64,000 bases of DNA, taken from NCBI RefSeq assembly GCF_024436035.1, contig NZ_JANFNG010000001.1:265689-329688 (forward strand), given 5' to 3'. Made by a program: the position numbers and the translations under genes. A model generated the notes under the pieces. That model made no database searches. It saw only the letters and a program-made list of their open reading frames with translations, and had not been told where the DNA came from. The stretch is from Streptomyces humicola. Lineage in GTDB: Bacteria; Actinomycetota; Actinomycetes; Streptomycetales; Streptomycetaceae. Numbering within the stretch: position 1 is the stretch's first letter; the number at the start of each line of letters is the position of its first letter. Shown here piece after piece: positions 1-8,814 of the stretch.

Positions 1-211
1 CCTCCAGGCGACCGTGCCGGCACCCGACCCTGCGCAGTCGCACGTCGAGGGCGACGACCGGGGTGTCCAACGGCGCCGCGGTCGAAGGGCCTTGCTGCCT
101 CTTGCTGCCTTTCACGGGAAGGTGGTCGGACGCCGTACGCGACCGGTTCCCGCCATTCTTGCGTCGCCCCGGTGTCAGGGCACGAAACGTGGATGCAACG
201 ATGAGGCAGTT

Positions 212-988
212 ATGGATGTGGGGCAGGACTCTCGGGCGGCACGCGCTGCGATGTTCGCGGCCGTCTGTGTGCTGCTCTCCGCTCTCGGCCACGTGATGAT
301 GTCCGGGGTAGACATTCCGTGGTGGGCCCTGGCCGCCGCCTTCGCCGCCGCGGGGGCTGTGGGCTGGTGCTGTACGGGCCGCGAACGAGGACCGGTCTTC
401 GTCACGACGTTCACCGTGGTGACCGAGTTCGTCCTGCACTCACTCTTCTCCCTCGGGCAGGTTGCGGCGGAGGGGACGTCGAGTGACGGCGAATCCCTGG
501 CGCAGCAGTGGGCGAAGGTGCTGCTGTGCGGAAATGGTTCATCGGCGCCGCTGTCACCCGCTGCCGCTGAACGCCTCGTGCGGGCCGCGGGCCTCGGCCA
601 CCAGCTCAGCTCGCCTCCGCCCAGCATCGGCTCATTGGGCTCAATGAGTTCGATGCCTGGGATGGGCTCAATGGGTTTGATGCCCTCTATGGGCATGTCC
701 CACATGGCCGGTCACGGGAGCACCTACGGCATGCTGGCGGCCCACCTGCTGGCCGCGCTGCTGAGCGGACTGTGGCTCGCCCACGGCGAACGTTCGGCTT
801 TCCGGATCGGCCGTGCCCTGGCCGCCCGGCTGTTCGCCCCGCTCCTGCTCGTCATTCGGGTCGCCGAGCCGCCGCACCGGCCGCGGATCCGCGCCGACCG
901 CCACTGGTCGACACGTCGCCTGCGGTCGCGCCTCCTCGTCCACGCCATCACCACCCGGGGACCGCCTCGCCGGATTGCTGTCGCCTGA
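212..988 (+). CDS. Met/His-rich polytopic membrane protein, probably copper-related
   Basis: A membrane protein of about 258 residues with no assigned enzyme activity. Four hydrophobic segments are visible: near residues 10-30, 35-52, 62-85 and 170-190. Between the third and fourth lies a Met/Gly/Ser/His-rich stretch (about residues 145-172) with seven methionines at short intervals plus His residues, a composition typical of Cu(I)-binding loops. The C-terminal 50 residues are Arg-rich and probably cytoplasmic. I chose the ATG at 212, preceded by GAGG, because residues encoded upstream of it look non-coding. An ECF sigma factor follows on the same strand, and pairs like this are known in actinobacteria near copper genes. 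The copper role is inferred from composition and context only. Confidence 0.6.
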   Translation: MDVGQDSRAARAAMFAAVCVLLSALGHVMMSGVDIPWWALAAAFAAAGAVGWCCTGRERGPVFVTTFTVVTEFVLHSLFSLGQVAAEGTSSDGESLAQQWAKVLLCGNGSSAPLSPAAAERLVRAAGLGHQLSSPPPSIGSLGSMSSMPGMGSMGLMPSMGMSHMAGHGSTYGMLAAHLLAALLSGLWLAHGERSAFRIGRALAARLFAPLLLVIRVAEPPHRPRIRADRHWSTRRLRSRLLVHAITTRGPPRRIAVA

Positions 989-1185
989 CAGCTGAAGCCA
1001 CTGACGCCGTGCCACGCAGCGGCGTGCCCGTACGGGGCGCGCTGGCGCTGACGTGCGCCCGTGTCAGGTCCCGTGGCGGCCGCGAGGACGCACGCCGTCA
1101 GCGCGCGTGCGCCCTGACCGCGGCCGTAGCCCCATGTCACCGGGCCGCCTGAACGCTGCCCGGATCCAGCGAAGGACCTTGAGGG

Positions 1186-1860
1186 ATGACCCCTGCCCTG
1201 ACACCTGTCCCGACTGACCGATGCCGATCGCTCCCATCAGGCACGTGTGCACCGGGACGATCCGCTCAGGCGCGCGATGACGAGTCGACGACGGCACTGG
1301 CGCTCGCCGCACGCGACGGCGACCCCGACGCCGTCGAGCGCTTCGTCCGCGCCACCCGCCAGGACGTACGGCGCTACGTCGCGTACCTCAGCGCCGACCC
1401 GCAGGCCGCCGACGACCTGACCCAGGAGACATATCTGCGAGTACTGCGCAGCCTGCCCCGGTTCGAAGGCCGCTCCTCTGCCCGTACCTGGCTGCTGTCG
1501 ATCGCACGGCGGACGGTGATAGACCGCATCCGCTTCGCCGCAGCCCGGCCCCGCCTGTCCGATACGGCCGACTGGCAACTGGCCGCCGAACTCGCACAAC
1601 CCCGTGGACTGCCCGGCTTCGAGGAAGGCGTAGTGCTGGCCGAGCTGCTGGACGCGCTCCCCGACGAGCGCCGAGAGGCGTTCATCCTGACGGGCCTGCT
1701 CGGCCTGCCGTACGCGGAAGCCGCCGCCGCCACCGGATGTCCCGTCGGCACCGTACGCTCCCGGGTCGCCCGGGCCCGCATGTCACTGATCGACGCGATC
1801 GAGGCATCCGAACGGGAGAACAGCCGGGGGAGGGGCGCAGCAATCAAGCGCGCCGCCTGA
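1186..1860 (+). CDS. ECF-family RNA polymerase sigma factor (SigC-like)
   Basis: A sigma-70 family factor of 224 residues that would direct RNA polymerase to a small regulon. Region 2 is visible around residues 45-115 (ADDLTQETYLRVLR, then RSSARTWLLSIARR). Region 4 lies around residues 145-205, with the DNA-binding helix-turn-helix at YAEAAAATGCPVGTVRSRVARAR. The first 30 or so residues are poorly conserved in appearance, so a start further in is possible. The spacing and sequence resemble the SigC-type ECF group. No anti-sigma factor gene is adjacent. A strong terminator follows the stop. It sits downstream of the Met-rich membrane protein, which may be a target or partner (inference). Confidence 0.88.
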   Translation: MTPALTPVPTDRCRSLPSGTCAPGRSAQARDDESTTALALAARDGDPDAVERFVRATRQDVRRYVAYLSADPQAADDLTQETYLRVLRSLPRFEGRSSARTWLLSIARRTVIDRIRFAAARPRLSDTADWQLAAELAQPRGLPGFEEGVVLAELLDALPDERREAFILTGLLGLPYAEAAAATGCPVGTVRSRVARARMSLIDAIEASERENSRGRGAAIKRAA

Positions 1861-1876
1861 CCGCGGGGTTGAAAGG

Positions 1877-1908
1877 GGGTAGGCCGGTGCTTCCGGGCCG
1901 GCCTACCC
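1877..1908 (+). terminator. Rho-independent-like terminator after the sigma factor gene
   Basis: A perfect 11-bp stem (GGGTAGGCCGG with CCGGCCTACCC) closes a 10-base loop, starting 17 bases after the sigma factor stop. There is no U-tract, which is usual in high-GC actinobacteria. It could also serve zur, which ends at 2033 on the other strand. Confidence 0.75.
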
Positions 1909-2032
1909 AGCCGCCGGCACGCAATGCGCGAGGGTGCGAAGCCTTCCCAAGGGCGCCTGGACGGCGTACCGACTGCCTGACGCCCGGGGGCACGATCGTC
2001 GGCGCCACCGTGTCACATTGCGACGTGCGGTG

Positions 2033-2479
2033 TCACGCGGTGGCGTGGCAGGCCGCGCAGATGCCGGTCAGCTCCACGGTGTGCTGGACGTCTGCGAACC
2101 CGGTCGTCTTTGCGATCTGATCGGCCCAGGTCTCCACCGCGTCGGATTCCAGCGGGAGGCTCAGGCCGCACCGTCGGCAGACCAGGTAGTGGCGGTGATG
2201 GGAGTCCGGGCGGTAGCGGAAGAGCCGTTCGCCGTTGGAGTCGCGGACGACGTCCGCCCGGCCGGTGGCGGCGAGGGCGGTCAGGGTCCGGTAGACGGTG
2301 CTCAGGCCCACCCGCGCGCCACCCGCGACCAGGGCGGCGTGCAAGGTCTGGGCGCTGACCAAGTCCTCGCAGCGCATGAAGGCGTGGAGCACCTCGGAGC
2401 GCTGTGGAGTAGGGCGTCCCAGCAATTTGACGTCGTCGGGCCGTGGGGGAGCGGGGATTGGGCGTTTGGCATCAGTCAC
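2033..2479 (-). CDS. zur: Zur-type Fur-family zinc uptake regulator
   Basis: A Fur-family metalloregulator of 148 residues that represses zinc uptake genes when zinc is sufficient. The winged-helix half shows LLGRPTPQRSEVLHAF and the recognition region VGLSTVYRTLTALA. The dimerisation half carries SHHRHYLVCRRCG and the C-terminal CAAC, giving the two CxxC pairs of the structural zinc site plus the His-rich regulatory site. It is the last gene of the znuA-C-B-B operon, 57 bases after the second permease, so it is probably autoregulated through the box upstream of znuA. Context makes Zur much more likely than Fur or PerR. Confidence 0.9.
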   Translation of the reverse strand: MTDAKRPIPAPPRPDDVKLLGRPTPQRSEVLHAFMRCEDLVSAQTLHAALVAGGARVGLSTVYRTLTALAATGRADVVRDSNGERLFRYRPDSHHRHYLVCRRCGLSLPLESDAVETWADQIAKTTGFADVQHTVELTGICAACHATA

Positions 2480-2536
2480 GTTCTCACTGCCCCGTGATGT
2501 GGTCAGGCCGCCGCCTGTCGGGCGGCGGTGAGCTGG

Positions 2537-3373
2537 TCATGCCGCGCTGCCGCCCGGAAGCGGCTTGCGGGCCCGGATCCTCGCATAGCCTTCGCGGGCC
2601 CAACGGAGCACGTGTGCCAGCGCGTAGCCGACGAAGGCGAAGGCGGTCACGAAGAAACCGATGGGCCAGTCGGTCTGGTACGCGGCGGCGATCGATGCCC
2701 AGACGGTCGCAAGGGCGATCCCGACCGACAGCGCCATGGTGCGCAGCGGCTCGTCGGTGATACAACGCGCCGCGGCCGGGGGCCCGATCATCAGGCTGAA
2801 CATCAGCAGCGCGCCGACGACGGGCACGGCCGTGGTGGTCGCCAGGGCAACGATGGCAAGGAAGGCCATGTCGATGCGGTGGTTGCGGATTCCCCGTGCC
2901 GCTGCGATCTCCGGTACCACCGAGGTGAGCAGCAGCGGCCGGTAGAGTGCAGCGACCGCGGCCAGGCACAGCGCACCGAGCAGCGCGGTGATGCCTATCT
3001 CGTTGCTGCTGACGCCGAGGACCTCGCCGAACAGCAGCGAGTAGATCTCCGGTGCGTATTCGGTGCTCCAGCTGAGGAACAGAGATCCCATGCCGAGCAT
3101 CAGCACCAGGGCCAGAGCGGTCACCACGTCATGTCGGCCCCGTCGTCCGAGCAGGCCGATGGAGAGTGAGGCACCCAGCGAGAACACTCCTAGCCCGACG
3201 ACGGTGTTGAGCCCTATCAGGCTCGCTCCGGCCGCTCCGGCGAAGGCCGCCTCCGGCACGGCGTGGGCGACGAATGCCGAGCCGCGCAGGACGACGAAGA
3301 ACCCGACGACAGGGGCGACGATGGCGACGATGGTGGCCACGTCCCAGGCGTTGACCATGTAGTCCGCGAACAT
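2537..3373 (-). CDS. znuB: Zinc ABC transporter permease 2 (ZnuB family)
   Basis: An inner-membrane permease of the metal ABC-3 family, 278 residues with about seven or eight hydrophobic segments. A characteristic element is the loop ARGIRNHRIDMAFL (about residues 165-180), matching the ABC-3 signature near the ATPase contact. It begins one base after the stop of the other permease gene and is clearly homologous to it, so the transporter is probably built from two different permease subunits rather than a ZnuB homodimer. It shares the operon with the ATPase, binding protein and zur. Confidence 0.9.
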   Translation of the reverse strand: MFADYMVNAWDVATIVAIVAPVVGFFVVLRGSAFVAHAVPEAAFAGAAGASLIGLNTVVGLGVFSLGASLSIGLLGRRGRHDVVTALALVLMLGMGSLFLSWSTEYAPEIYSLLFGEVLGVSSNEIGITALLGALCLAAVAALYRPLLLTSVVPEIAAARGIRNHRIDMAFLAIVALATTTAVPVVGALLMFSLMIGPPAAARCITDEPLRTMALSVGIALATVWASIAAAYQTDWPIGFFVTAFAFVGYALAHVLRWAREGYARIRARKPLPGGSAA

Positions 3374-3374
3374 G

Positions 3375-4310
3375 TCAGCTTGACCTCACCGTTGCCAGTG
3401 GTTGGGCCGCGGCCGGTGATCCGGTGCGGCGGTCGCGGGCGCGGGCGGCCTGTAGCCGGGTTCCGAGGTCGGCGACCAGGTACAGGGTGAAGATCACGGC
3501 CACCACGAAGAAACTCACTGGCCACCCCTTACCGGCCGGTGCCCAGTGGTAGCTGTCGTAGGCCAGGACGATCCCGGCCCAGGTTGAGATCACGCCGATG
3601 GCACCGGCCACGGCCATGGCCATGGCCGGTCGTCTGGTCAACCGCAGTGCAGTCGCGGCAGGGCCGATCAACAGCGCGGTGCTGAGGATGGTGCCCACGG
3701 CCACCGAGGACAGGGCGGCCGACAGCGCCATGAGCAGCAAAAAGGCCAGGCCCAGTGCCCGCACCGGGATGCCGCGGGCCGCTGCCAACTCGGCGCTGAC
3801 CGAGCTGAGCAGCAGCGGGCGGTACAGCAGAGCGAGGACCGCCAGACAGACGAGGCTCAGCAGAATCATGGCCGGCACGGTGATGCCGCTGATCGCGAAC
3901 AGGGAGCCGAACAGGATGGTGATGGTCACCCCCGTCGTGCTGTTGGCGATCGTGTCGAAGTACAGCAGCAGCGCTGACAGTCCGAGCGCGGTGCTCAGCA
4001 CGAGACCGGTCGCCACGTCACGGCCGCGCCGCCGCTGCGTGCCGACGGCCTCCATTGCTCCCGCCACGACGACGCCGCTGGTGAGGAAACCCCACAGGGG
4101 ACTGACACCGACCAGGAACGCGGCGGAGCCACCGAGGGTGCCCAGCGCGCTCAGGGCATGCCCGGCGAACGACTGTCCGCGCAGCACGGTGATCACCCCG
4201 ACCGCGCCGGAGACGAGCGCGACGATGGCTCCGGCGATGAGCGCCGTGCGCACCGGGTCGCTGTGGAAGAACCCGGGAGCGAAGACGGCGTTGACGACGC
4301 CCCCCATCAC
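3375..4310 (-). CDS. znuB: Zinc ABC transporter permease 1 (ZnuB family)
   Basis: A 311-residue ABC-3 family permease for zinc or a related divalent metal. It has multiple hydrophobic segments and the family motif ELAAARGIPVRALGLAFL around residues 180-197. Its start overlaps the znuC stop by four bases (ATGA), implying translational coupling. The C-terminal 25 residues are charged and Ala/Arg-rich. It is paralogous to the permease encoded directly downstream. Substrate identity rests on the linked Zur regulator and binding protein. Manganese is the main alternative for this family. Confidence 0.9.
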   Translation of the reverse strand: MMGGVVNAVFAPGFFHSDPVRTALIAGAIVALVSGAVGVITVLRGQSFAGHALSALGTLGGSAAFLVGVSPLWGFLTSGVVVAGAMEAVGTQRRRGRDVATGLVLSTALGLSALLLYFDTIANSTTGVTITILFGSLFAISGITVPAMILLSLVCLAVLALLYRPLLLSSVSAELAAARGIPVRALGLAFLLLMALSAALSSVAVGTILSTALLIGPAATALRLTRRPAMAMAVAGAIGVISTWAGIVLAYDSYHWAPAGKGWPVSFFVVAVIFTLYLVADLGTRLQAARARDRRTGSPAAAQPLATVRSS

Positions 4311-5182
4311 ACGTCACCACCGCCTCGGCGACCCGTTGCCTCGGCGGCCGGCCGTCCCGGCTGTGGCTGACGCGGGACCGCTTCGAGCGAGACGTCCGAA
4401 CCGGAGACGACCAGGACACGTCCGTCGACCCGAAGGACATTGACCGGATGGCCATACAGCTTGCTCAACACCTCGGTGCGCACGACCTCATTGGTCGTCC
4501 CGGCCGCCACCCGGCCCCCGGCGACGTACACGACGCGGTCCATCACCGGCAGCAGCGGGTTCATGTCGTGCGCGGAGAGCAGGACGGCGATGTGCTGCTC
4601 GCACGCGATGCGTGCGAGCAGGTCGACGATCTCCTGACCGCTGCGGATGTCGAGGTTGGCCAGCGGCTCGTCCATCAGCAGCAGCCGCGGACGGCTGATG
4701 AGCGCGTGGGCGATCAGCACCCGCTGTTGCTCGCCGCCGGAGAGGTTGCCGACGCGGGCGTCGGCGAACCGTGCGGCGTCCACCGCCTCCAGCATCTCGT
4801 CGACCAGCTGCCGACGCCGCCGGGACGGGATACGTGGCCCCACCCGCTCACCGTCGAGCCCCAGGGCGACCAGGTCGCGGGCGCGCAGCGGGGCATCGGG
4901 GTCGATCAGCACCTTCTGCGGGACGTAGCCGACCGAGCGATTGCGCCGGCCCAGCCTGCGGCCGTCGACCAGGACCTTGCCTTCGGCCGGCTCCTGCAGC
5001 CCCATGATGATGCGCAGAATCGTCGTCTTCCCGGCGCCGTTGGAACCGATGAGACCGGCGAAATCACCCGGGGCGAGCGTGAATGACACCTCATCGAGGA
5101 TCTGGCGTCCGCCCAACCACACGCTGACGCCCTCGAGGGCGAGGACGTCACCGCGTAGCGTCGTCTCGTCGCCGCTCATCAC
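4307..5182 (-). CDS. znuC: Zinc ABC transporter ATP-binding protein
   Basis: The ATPase subunit of the zinc importer, 291 residues. Walker A is GSNGAGKTT near residue 46. The ABC signature LSGGEQQRV lies near residue 148 and Walker B LLLMDEPLANLD near residue 165, with a switch His in LSAHDMN. The last 40 or so residues form an extra C-terminal extension rich in Pro, Arg and Gly. It overlaps znuA upstream and the permease gene downstream by four bases each (ATGA), so the operon is tightly coupled. Confidence 0.93.
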   Translation of the reverse strand: MMSGDETTLRGDVLALEGVSVWLGGRQILDEVSFTLAPGDFAGLIGSNGAGKTTILRIIMGLQEPAEGKVLVDGRRLGRRNRSVGYVPQKVLIDPDAPLRARDLVALGLDGERVGPRIPSRRRRQLVDEMLEAVDAARFADARVGNLSGGEQQRVLIAHALISRPRLLLMDEPLANLDIRSGQEIVDLLARIACEQHIAVLLSAHDMNPLLPVMDRVVYVAGGRVAAGTTNEVVRTEVLSKLYGHPVNVLRVDGRVLVVSGSDVSLEAVPRQPQPGRPAAEATGRRGGGDV

Positions 5183-6141
5183 AGCGTCGGCGCCGACTGG
5201 CCGTGACCCAGCGCGCCGTTGAGCGCGGAGACCTCGGCGTTCATCCAGGACTGGTAGGTGTAACCCGGGGTCGGCATGGTCTCGTAGACCCCGACGACGG
5301 GGATGTTGTTCTGCTTGGCCAGCGTCAGCAGCGACTGGGTCAGTGTGTCGGTGACCTGCTGGTTGTAGACGAACGCCTTGACCTTGTGCTGGGTGAAAAG
5401 ACTCTTCTCGGTAGCGACGTCCTGCGGTGAGGGGTCGGTGCCGTTCATCACGTCGGTCTGGAAGGCCCAGGGCGTCAGGTTCTTGATGCCGGCCGCGTCA
5501 AGCAGGTAGTCGGCCACCGGCTCGGTGGTCGCCACCGGTGCGCCGGGGTAGGCGGACTTGAGCTGCGTGATCGCCTGGTTCCAGGACTGCAGCGAGTCGT
5601 CGAACTTGGTGACGTTGGCCTGGTAGTACGCCTTGTGTGACGGGTCGATCGTCGCGAGGTCGTCGGCGATGGCCTTGGCCACTGCGGGCATCGTCGTCGG
5701 CTTGTACCACAGGTGCGGGTTCGGCGTGGAGTCGGGCAGGCCCAGCAGCTTCTGCACGTTGATCACCTGGCGGCTGGAACTCCCGGATGCCTGCTCGATC
5801 TTGCTCATGAAGTCGTCGTAGCCGATGCCGTTTTGGACGATGAGCTGGGCAGTGCTGACAGTGTGTGCGACCTTCGGGTCCGCCTCGAAGGTGTGCGGGT
5901 CGGTGTTGGGGTTGCTCATGATCCCTGTCACCGAGACGTACTGGCCGCCGATCTGGTTGATGACGTCCGCGTACTCGTTCTCCGCCCCGACCGCAACGAT
6001 CTTCTTCCCCGAGCCGCCCGCGCTGCCGTTCGACGACGTGCTCGCGGACGAGTTCGAACACCCGGCGCTGAGCAGCACCGCCCCGACTATGGCGGCTCCG
6101 GCCGCGGCCCGGCGACCGCGTGACATCAAGCGAGTACCCAT
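5179..6141 (-). CDS. znuA: Zinc-binding lipoprotein of the ABC importer (ZnuA/AdcA family)
   Basis: The extracellular zinc-binding component, about 320 residues. It has a basic N-terminus, a hydrophobic core and the lipobox LLSAGC, so it is a membrane-anchored lipoprotein. Metal-ligand His residues occur in the family positions DPHTFEADPK and NPHLWYKP, with a C-terminal Asp/Glu region near the end. The His-rich loop seen in many ZnuA proteins is absent. I favour the ATG at 6141, preceded by AAGGGA; an in-frame GTG at 6159 is also possible. It is the first gene of the operon, about 60 bases downstream of a candidate Zur box. Confidence 0.9.
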   Translation of the reverse strand: MGTRLMSRGRRAAAGAAIVGAVLLSAGCSNSSASTSSNGSAGGSGKKIVAVGAENEYADVINQIGGQYVSVTGIMSNPNTDPHTFEADPKVAHTVSTAQLIVQNGIGYDDFMSKIEQASGSSSRQVINVQKLLGLPDSTPNPHLWYKPTTMPAVAKAIADDLATIDPSHKAYYQANVTKFDDSLQSWNQAITQLKSAYPGAPVATTEPVADYLLDAAGIKNLTPWAFQTDVMNGTDPSPQDVATEKSLFTQHKVKAFVYNQQVTDTLTQSLLTLAKQNNIPVVGVYETMPTPGYTYQSWMNAEVSALNGALGHGQSAPTL

Positions 6142-6196
6142 CCTGGAGTTTCCCTTCACCCGTGACGACCTGGCGGCGCATCTCGGCCGCAGGCGA

Positions 6197-6221
6197 AAGG
6201 GTAATCATTTTCATTTTCAAA
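6197..6221 (-). promoter_or_regulatory. Candidate Zur box upstream of znuA
   Basis: On the minus strand this AT-rich stretch reads TGAAAATGAAAATGATTACC, in a region otherwise G+C rich. It contains AAAATGATT, which resembles the known actinobacterial Zur operator (TGAAAATGATnnTCA-type). The right half of the palindrome is degenerate. The location about 60 bases before the znuA start fits repression by Zur. Confidence 0.7.
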
Positions 6222-6509
6222 GTCCAGGGAGTCCAGGGAGGCGGTGTCCGTCGTGGACGTAGTCGACGTGGTCATCGTGCGGCACCGCCACGTGACCGCA
6301 TCCCGCCCCGTGGCGCGGACCCTGTGCCGGCTGGTCATCGGGTTCGGCCTGTACATGGCCCCTCCACCTTGGGCTGGACCTGACCGGGGGAAACGAACGC
6401 CGGAGTTCGCGCCCCTTCTCGGCACGACGTCCGGTCCCGGCGGGTGCCGGGCGCACACACTTTTTGCGCGGGCGGGAAGGACTCCCGTCCCCTTGTCGAC
6501 CGAGTACAC

Positions 6510-7595
6510 CTAGCCCACGGGACGACGGTCGACCGGGGTGAGCGGGGCGCGGATGGCCACCGGTGTGCGGCGTGCGCCGGACCACGGTGCTGGGACGGCG
6601 TCGATGTCCCGTGCCAGCCGGTAGGCGAGGGCTTCGTAGTTCACTCGCCAGCCGCGGAAGTGCGGCCATGCCTCCTGTGGCGTGCGCTGCAGCGGATAGC
6701 CTTGCTCCTCCATCCGTGCCACGCCCCGCAGGAAGTCCTCGTAGCTGAGTTCAATCGGGTCGTCCGGGTGGGGATCCTGGGCGTACGGGATGCCTTTCAT
6801 GTCGGCAATGTCGCGCAGACAGACGAAACCCGCCCGCAGTGCCATCCGTACCTCGGTCTTCGGCAGCGAGGGGTTGAACGCCAGCCGCAGTGCAGCGGCG
6901 TCCATCACGGCGAGCAGGGCGATCAGCCAGTTGCGGGTCGCCTTGGGGGAGCGGAAGTGGACGAGGATGGGATATGTGGTGTGGCTCTCGCTCACCTGGG
7001 CGCTCCATCGCTCCCAGTTGCGGAAGAGGTCGGTGAGGACGTCCAGCAGCTCCACCTGGGCGTATCGCGCGAGGATCTCCGGCCCCCAGGGCGGGCTCCC
7101 GGCACGGGCCTGCAACAGCGTGACCTCGGTCTCGCGGCGCTGGTAGGCGCCGTACAGGGTGGGCAGATAGCCGACCTGTAGTCCGACGACGATCGGTCCG
7201 GTGGCTGCGGCGCAGAAGTCGACGACGGTGAGCGTCGTCCGTTTGCTGCTGGCGAACCCGAGCGTGAACAGCGAGGAGCCGGACTCCACCAGGGCATCCC
7301 TGATGCCGAACCCGCTGACCGCCGCCTCGAGCAGTGCATAGCCGACCACGAAGCACACCAGCCAACTGACCAGTGTGACGAGGATGGCGAGCGGTGCCAC
7401 CGGGCCGAGGACCCGGTCCTTCGCCTCGGCGCTGCTCATCAGGTTGGCCAGTAGCTGGAACGGCCTGTGCACCAGGCGCTGCACGACCTGGGTGAAACCG
7501 GAACGCGTCGGCCGGGGGATCACCAGTGTCCGCAGCACTGAGGAGAAGATCCCGAGCACGATGACGGCCCCGGCGACGCCCTGCAATACCCGCAC
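6510..7595 (-). CDS. Two-TM channel-like membrane protein with large cytoplasmic C-terminus
   Basis: A membrane protein of about 361 residues, not confidently assigned. A hydrophobic helix near residues 5-25 ends in RTLVIP. A second pair near residues 70-110 flanks the segment ESGSSLFTLGFAS, which has the look of a K+-channel P-loop and selectivity filter (xxTxGxA) but not the canonical TVGYG. The C-terminal two thirds (about residues 150-361) are soluble and helical. I prefer the GTG at 7595 because GGAG precedes it and the first TM helix follows at once; a longer form from 7673 is possible. It stands alone between znuA and a GH18 gene. Confidence 0.6.
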   Translation of the reverse strand: MRVLQGVAGAVIVLGIFSSVLRTLVIPRPTRSGFTQVVQRLVHRPFQLLANLMSSAEAKDRVLGPVAPLAILVTLVSWLVCFVVGYALLEAAVSGFGIRDALVESGSSLFTLGFASSKRTTLTVVDFCAAATGPIVVGLQVGYLPTLYGAYQRRETEVTLLQARAGSPPWGPEILARYAQVELLDVLTDLFRNWERWSAQVSESHTTYPILVHFRSPKATRNWLIALLAVMDAAALRLAFNPSLPKTEVRMALRAGFVCLRDIADMKGIPYAQDPHPDDPIELSYEDFLRGVARMEEQGYPLQRTPQEAWPHFRGWRVNYEALAYRLARDIDAVPAPWSGARRTPVAIRAPLTPVDRRPVG

Positions 7596-7795
7596 CGCAG
7601 CTCCGTTCCCTTCCGGCACCTGCCCTGACGAAGGAAGCGTACGGGGCGTGGAACCGCGATAGCCGGGAAGCACCTCGGACGGCCGATCATGCTCATCCCG
7701 ATGGTCCGGGCCGGCTGCCGGCGGGGTTCGATGTCACCGGGCCCGAGAGCTGCCGGTGCGGCAGCGACACCCCTGCCGCCCCGAGGCGGGAGGGC

Positions 7796-8761
7796 TCAGC
7801 CCATCGCGTCCCTCACGTTCTGGTACCAGCTCGCCGGGCCGCCGCCATTCACGCCGACCGCGTTGAAGTACTCCCAGCCGGCCACGCCTGCGAAGTCCGG
7901 ATGTTCACCGACGAGGGAGCGCACGGTGTCGGCCAGCGTCGTCGGGTCGACGTACCCGGAGCAGTTGGCGGAGTTGGTCACCGCGCCCGTGACCACGCGG
8001 GAAGGGCTGAAGCCGTTGGCCACCACGCTGTCGTAGTCCGTTGTGGAGGACAGATCGCCCCAGCCGCAGTAGAACTGCGCGTTGTACCAGTTGATCTGGG
8101 AGCCCATGTCGCTCTCCAGCGTGCGGTAGTCGAAGCCGCCGGAGAAGGTCGAGCCTCCCGACAGGTCGGTCGCCACCGGTGCCATGGTGATGATGAACCC
8201 GTTGCCGAAGTCGGCGCGCAACTGCGTGATGAGGTGCTCGGTGTCGGCGAGGGAGAAGGTCTCCTCGATGTCCAGGTCCACGCCGTCGAAGTGATACGTC
8301 TTCAGGGTGTCCCGGAGCAGGGGGTAGTACGTGTTGAAGTCGTTGTGCAGATTGGCGTACGTCCCTTGCGCCGCGCCGCCGAGCATCGCCTCAACGTGCA
8401 CCCCCGATTGCTGGAGCGCAGCCAGGTCGGACCACATGGGGGCGAACTTCGCGGCCGACGGCGGGTCGTCGTTGAGGTGGACGGTGCCGTCGCTGTCGAG
8501 GTGGAAGGCGGCCACGTCGATGTCGGTGGCTATGCCGGACAACGATGTCGGCGAAACGTAGGAGCCATTGTCGTACTGCGTCTGGTAGTACGCCACGACA
8601 TGCTGCGATGGGCTGATGGCGGGAGCGGCATGCGTACGCGCACTCGCCGCACTCGCCGCGCCCGTCGCGGCGTCGGCCGGGGCGGCAAGGCAGGCGATGG
8701 CGGCGGCCAGTGCAGCCAGGGCTGCCATCCAGGGGCGGCGCAGAGTGGGAACCATGGGCAA
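7796..8761 (-). CDS. Secreted GH18 glycoside hydrolase (chitinase or endo-beta-N-acetylglucosaminidase)
   Basis: A 321-residue secreted enzyme predicted to cleave beta-1,4 N-acetylglucosamine linkages in chitin-like polymers or N-glycan cores. A Sec signal (residues 1-31, ending near ADA) precedes one GH18 domain. The catalytic DxxDxDxE motif is present as DGVDLDIEE near residue 160, and the strand-6 motif WYNAQFYCGWG lies near residue 225. There is no carbohydrate-binding module. The single domain with a short barrel resembles the EndoF/EndoS-like branch as much as true chitinases. It appears to be a single-gene unit. Confidence 0.85.
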   Translation of the reverse strand: MPMVPTLRRPWMAALAALAAAIACLAAPADAATGAASAASARTHAAPAISPSQHVVAYYQTQYDNGSYVSPTSLSGIATDIDVAAFHLDSDGTVHLNDDPPSAAKFAPMWSDLAALQQSGVHVEAMLGGAAQGTYANLHNDFNTYYPLLRDTLKTYHFDGVDLDIEETFSLADTEHLITQLRADFGNGFIITMAPVATDLSGGSTFSGGFDYRTLESDMGSQINWYNAQFYCGWGDLSSTTDYDSVVANGFSPSRVVTGAVTNSANCSGYVDPTTLADTVRSLVGEHPDFAGVAGWEYFNAVGVNGGGPASWYQNVRDAMG

Positions 8762-8814
8762 TCCTCTCGGTCAGAAGACGCCGCGAGATCATGCCTGACG
8801 CGGCCTGTGCCTGA

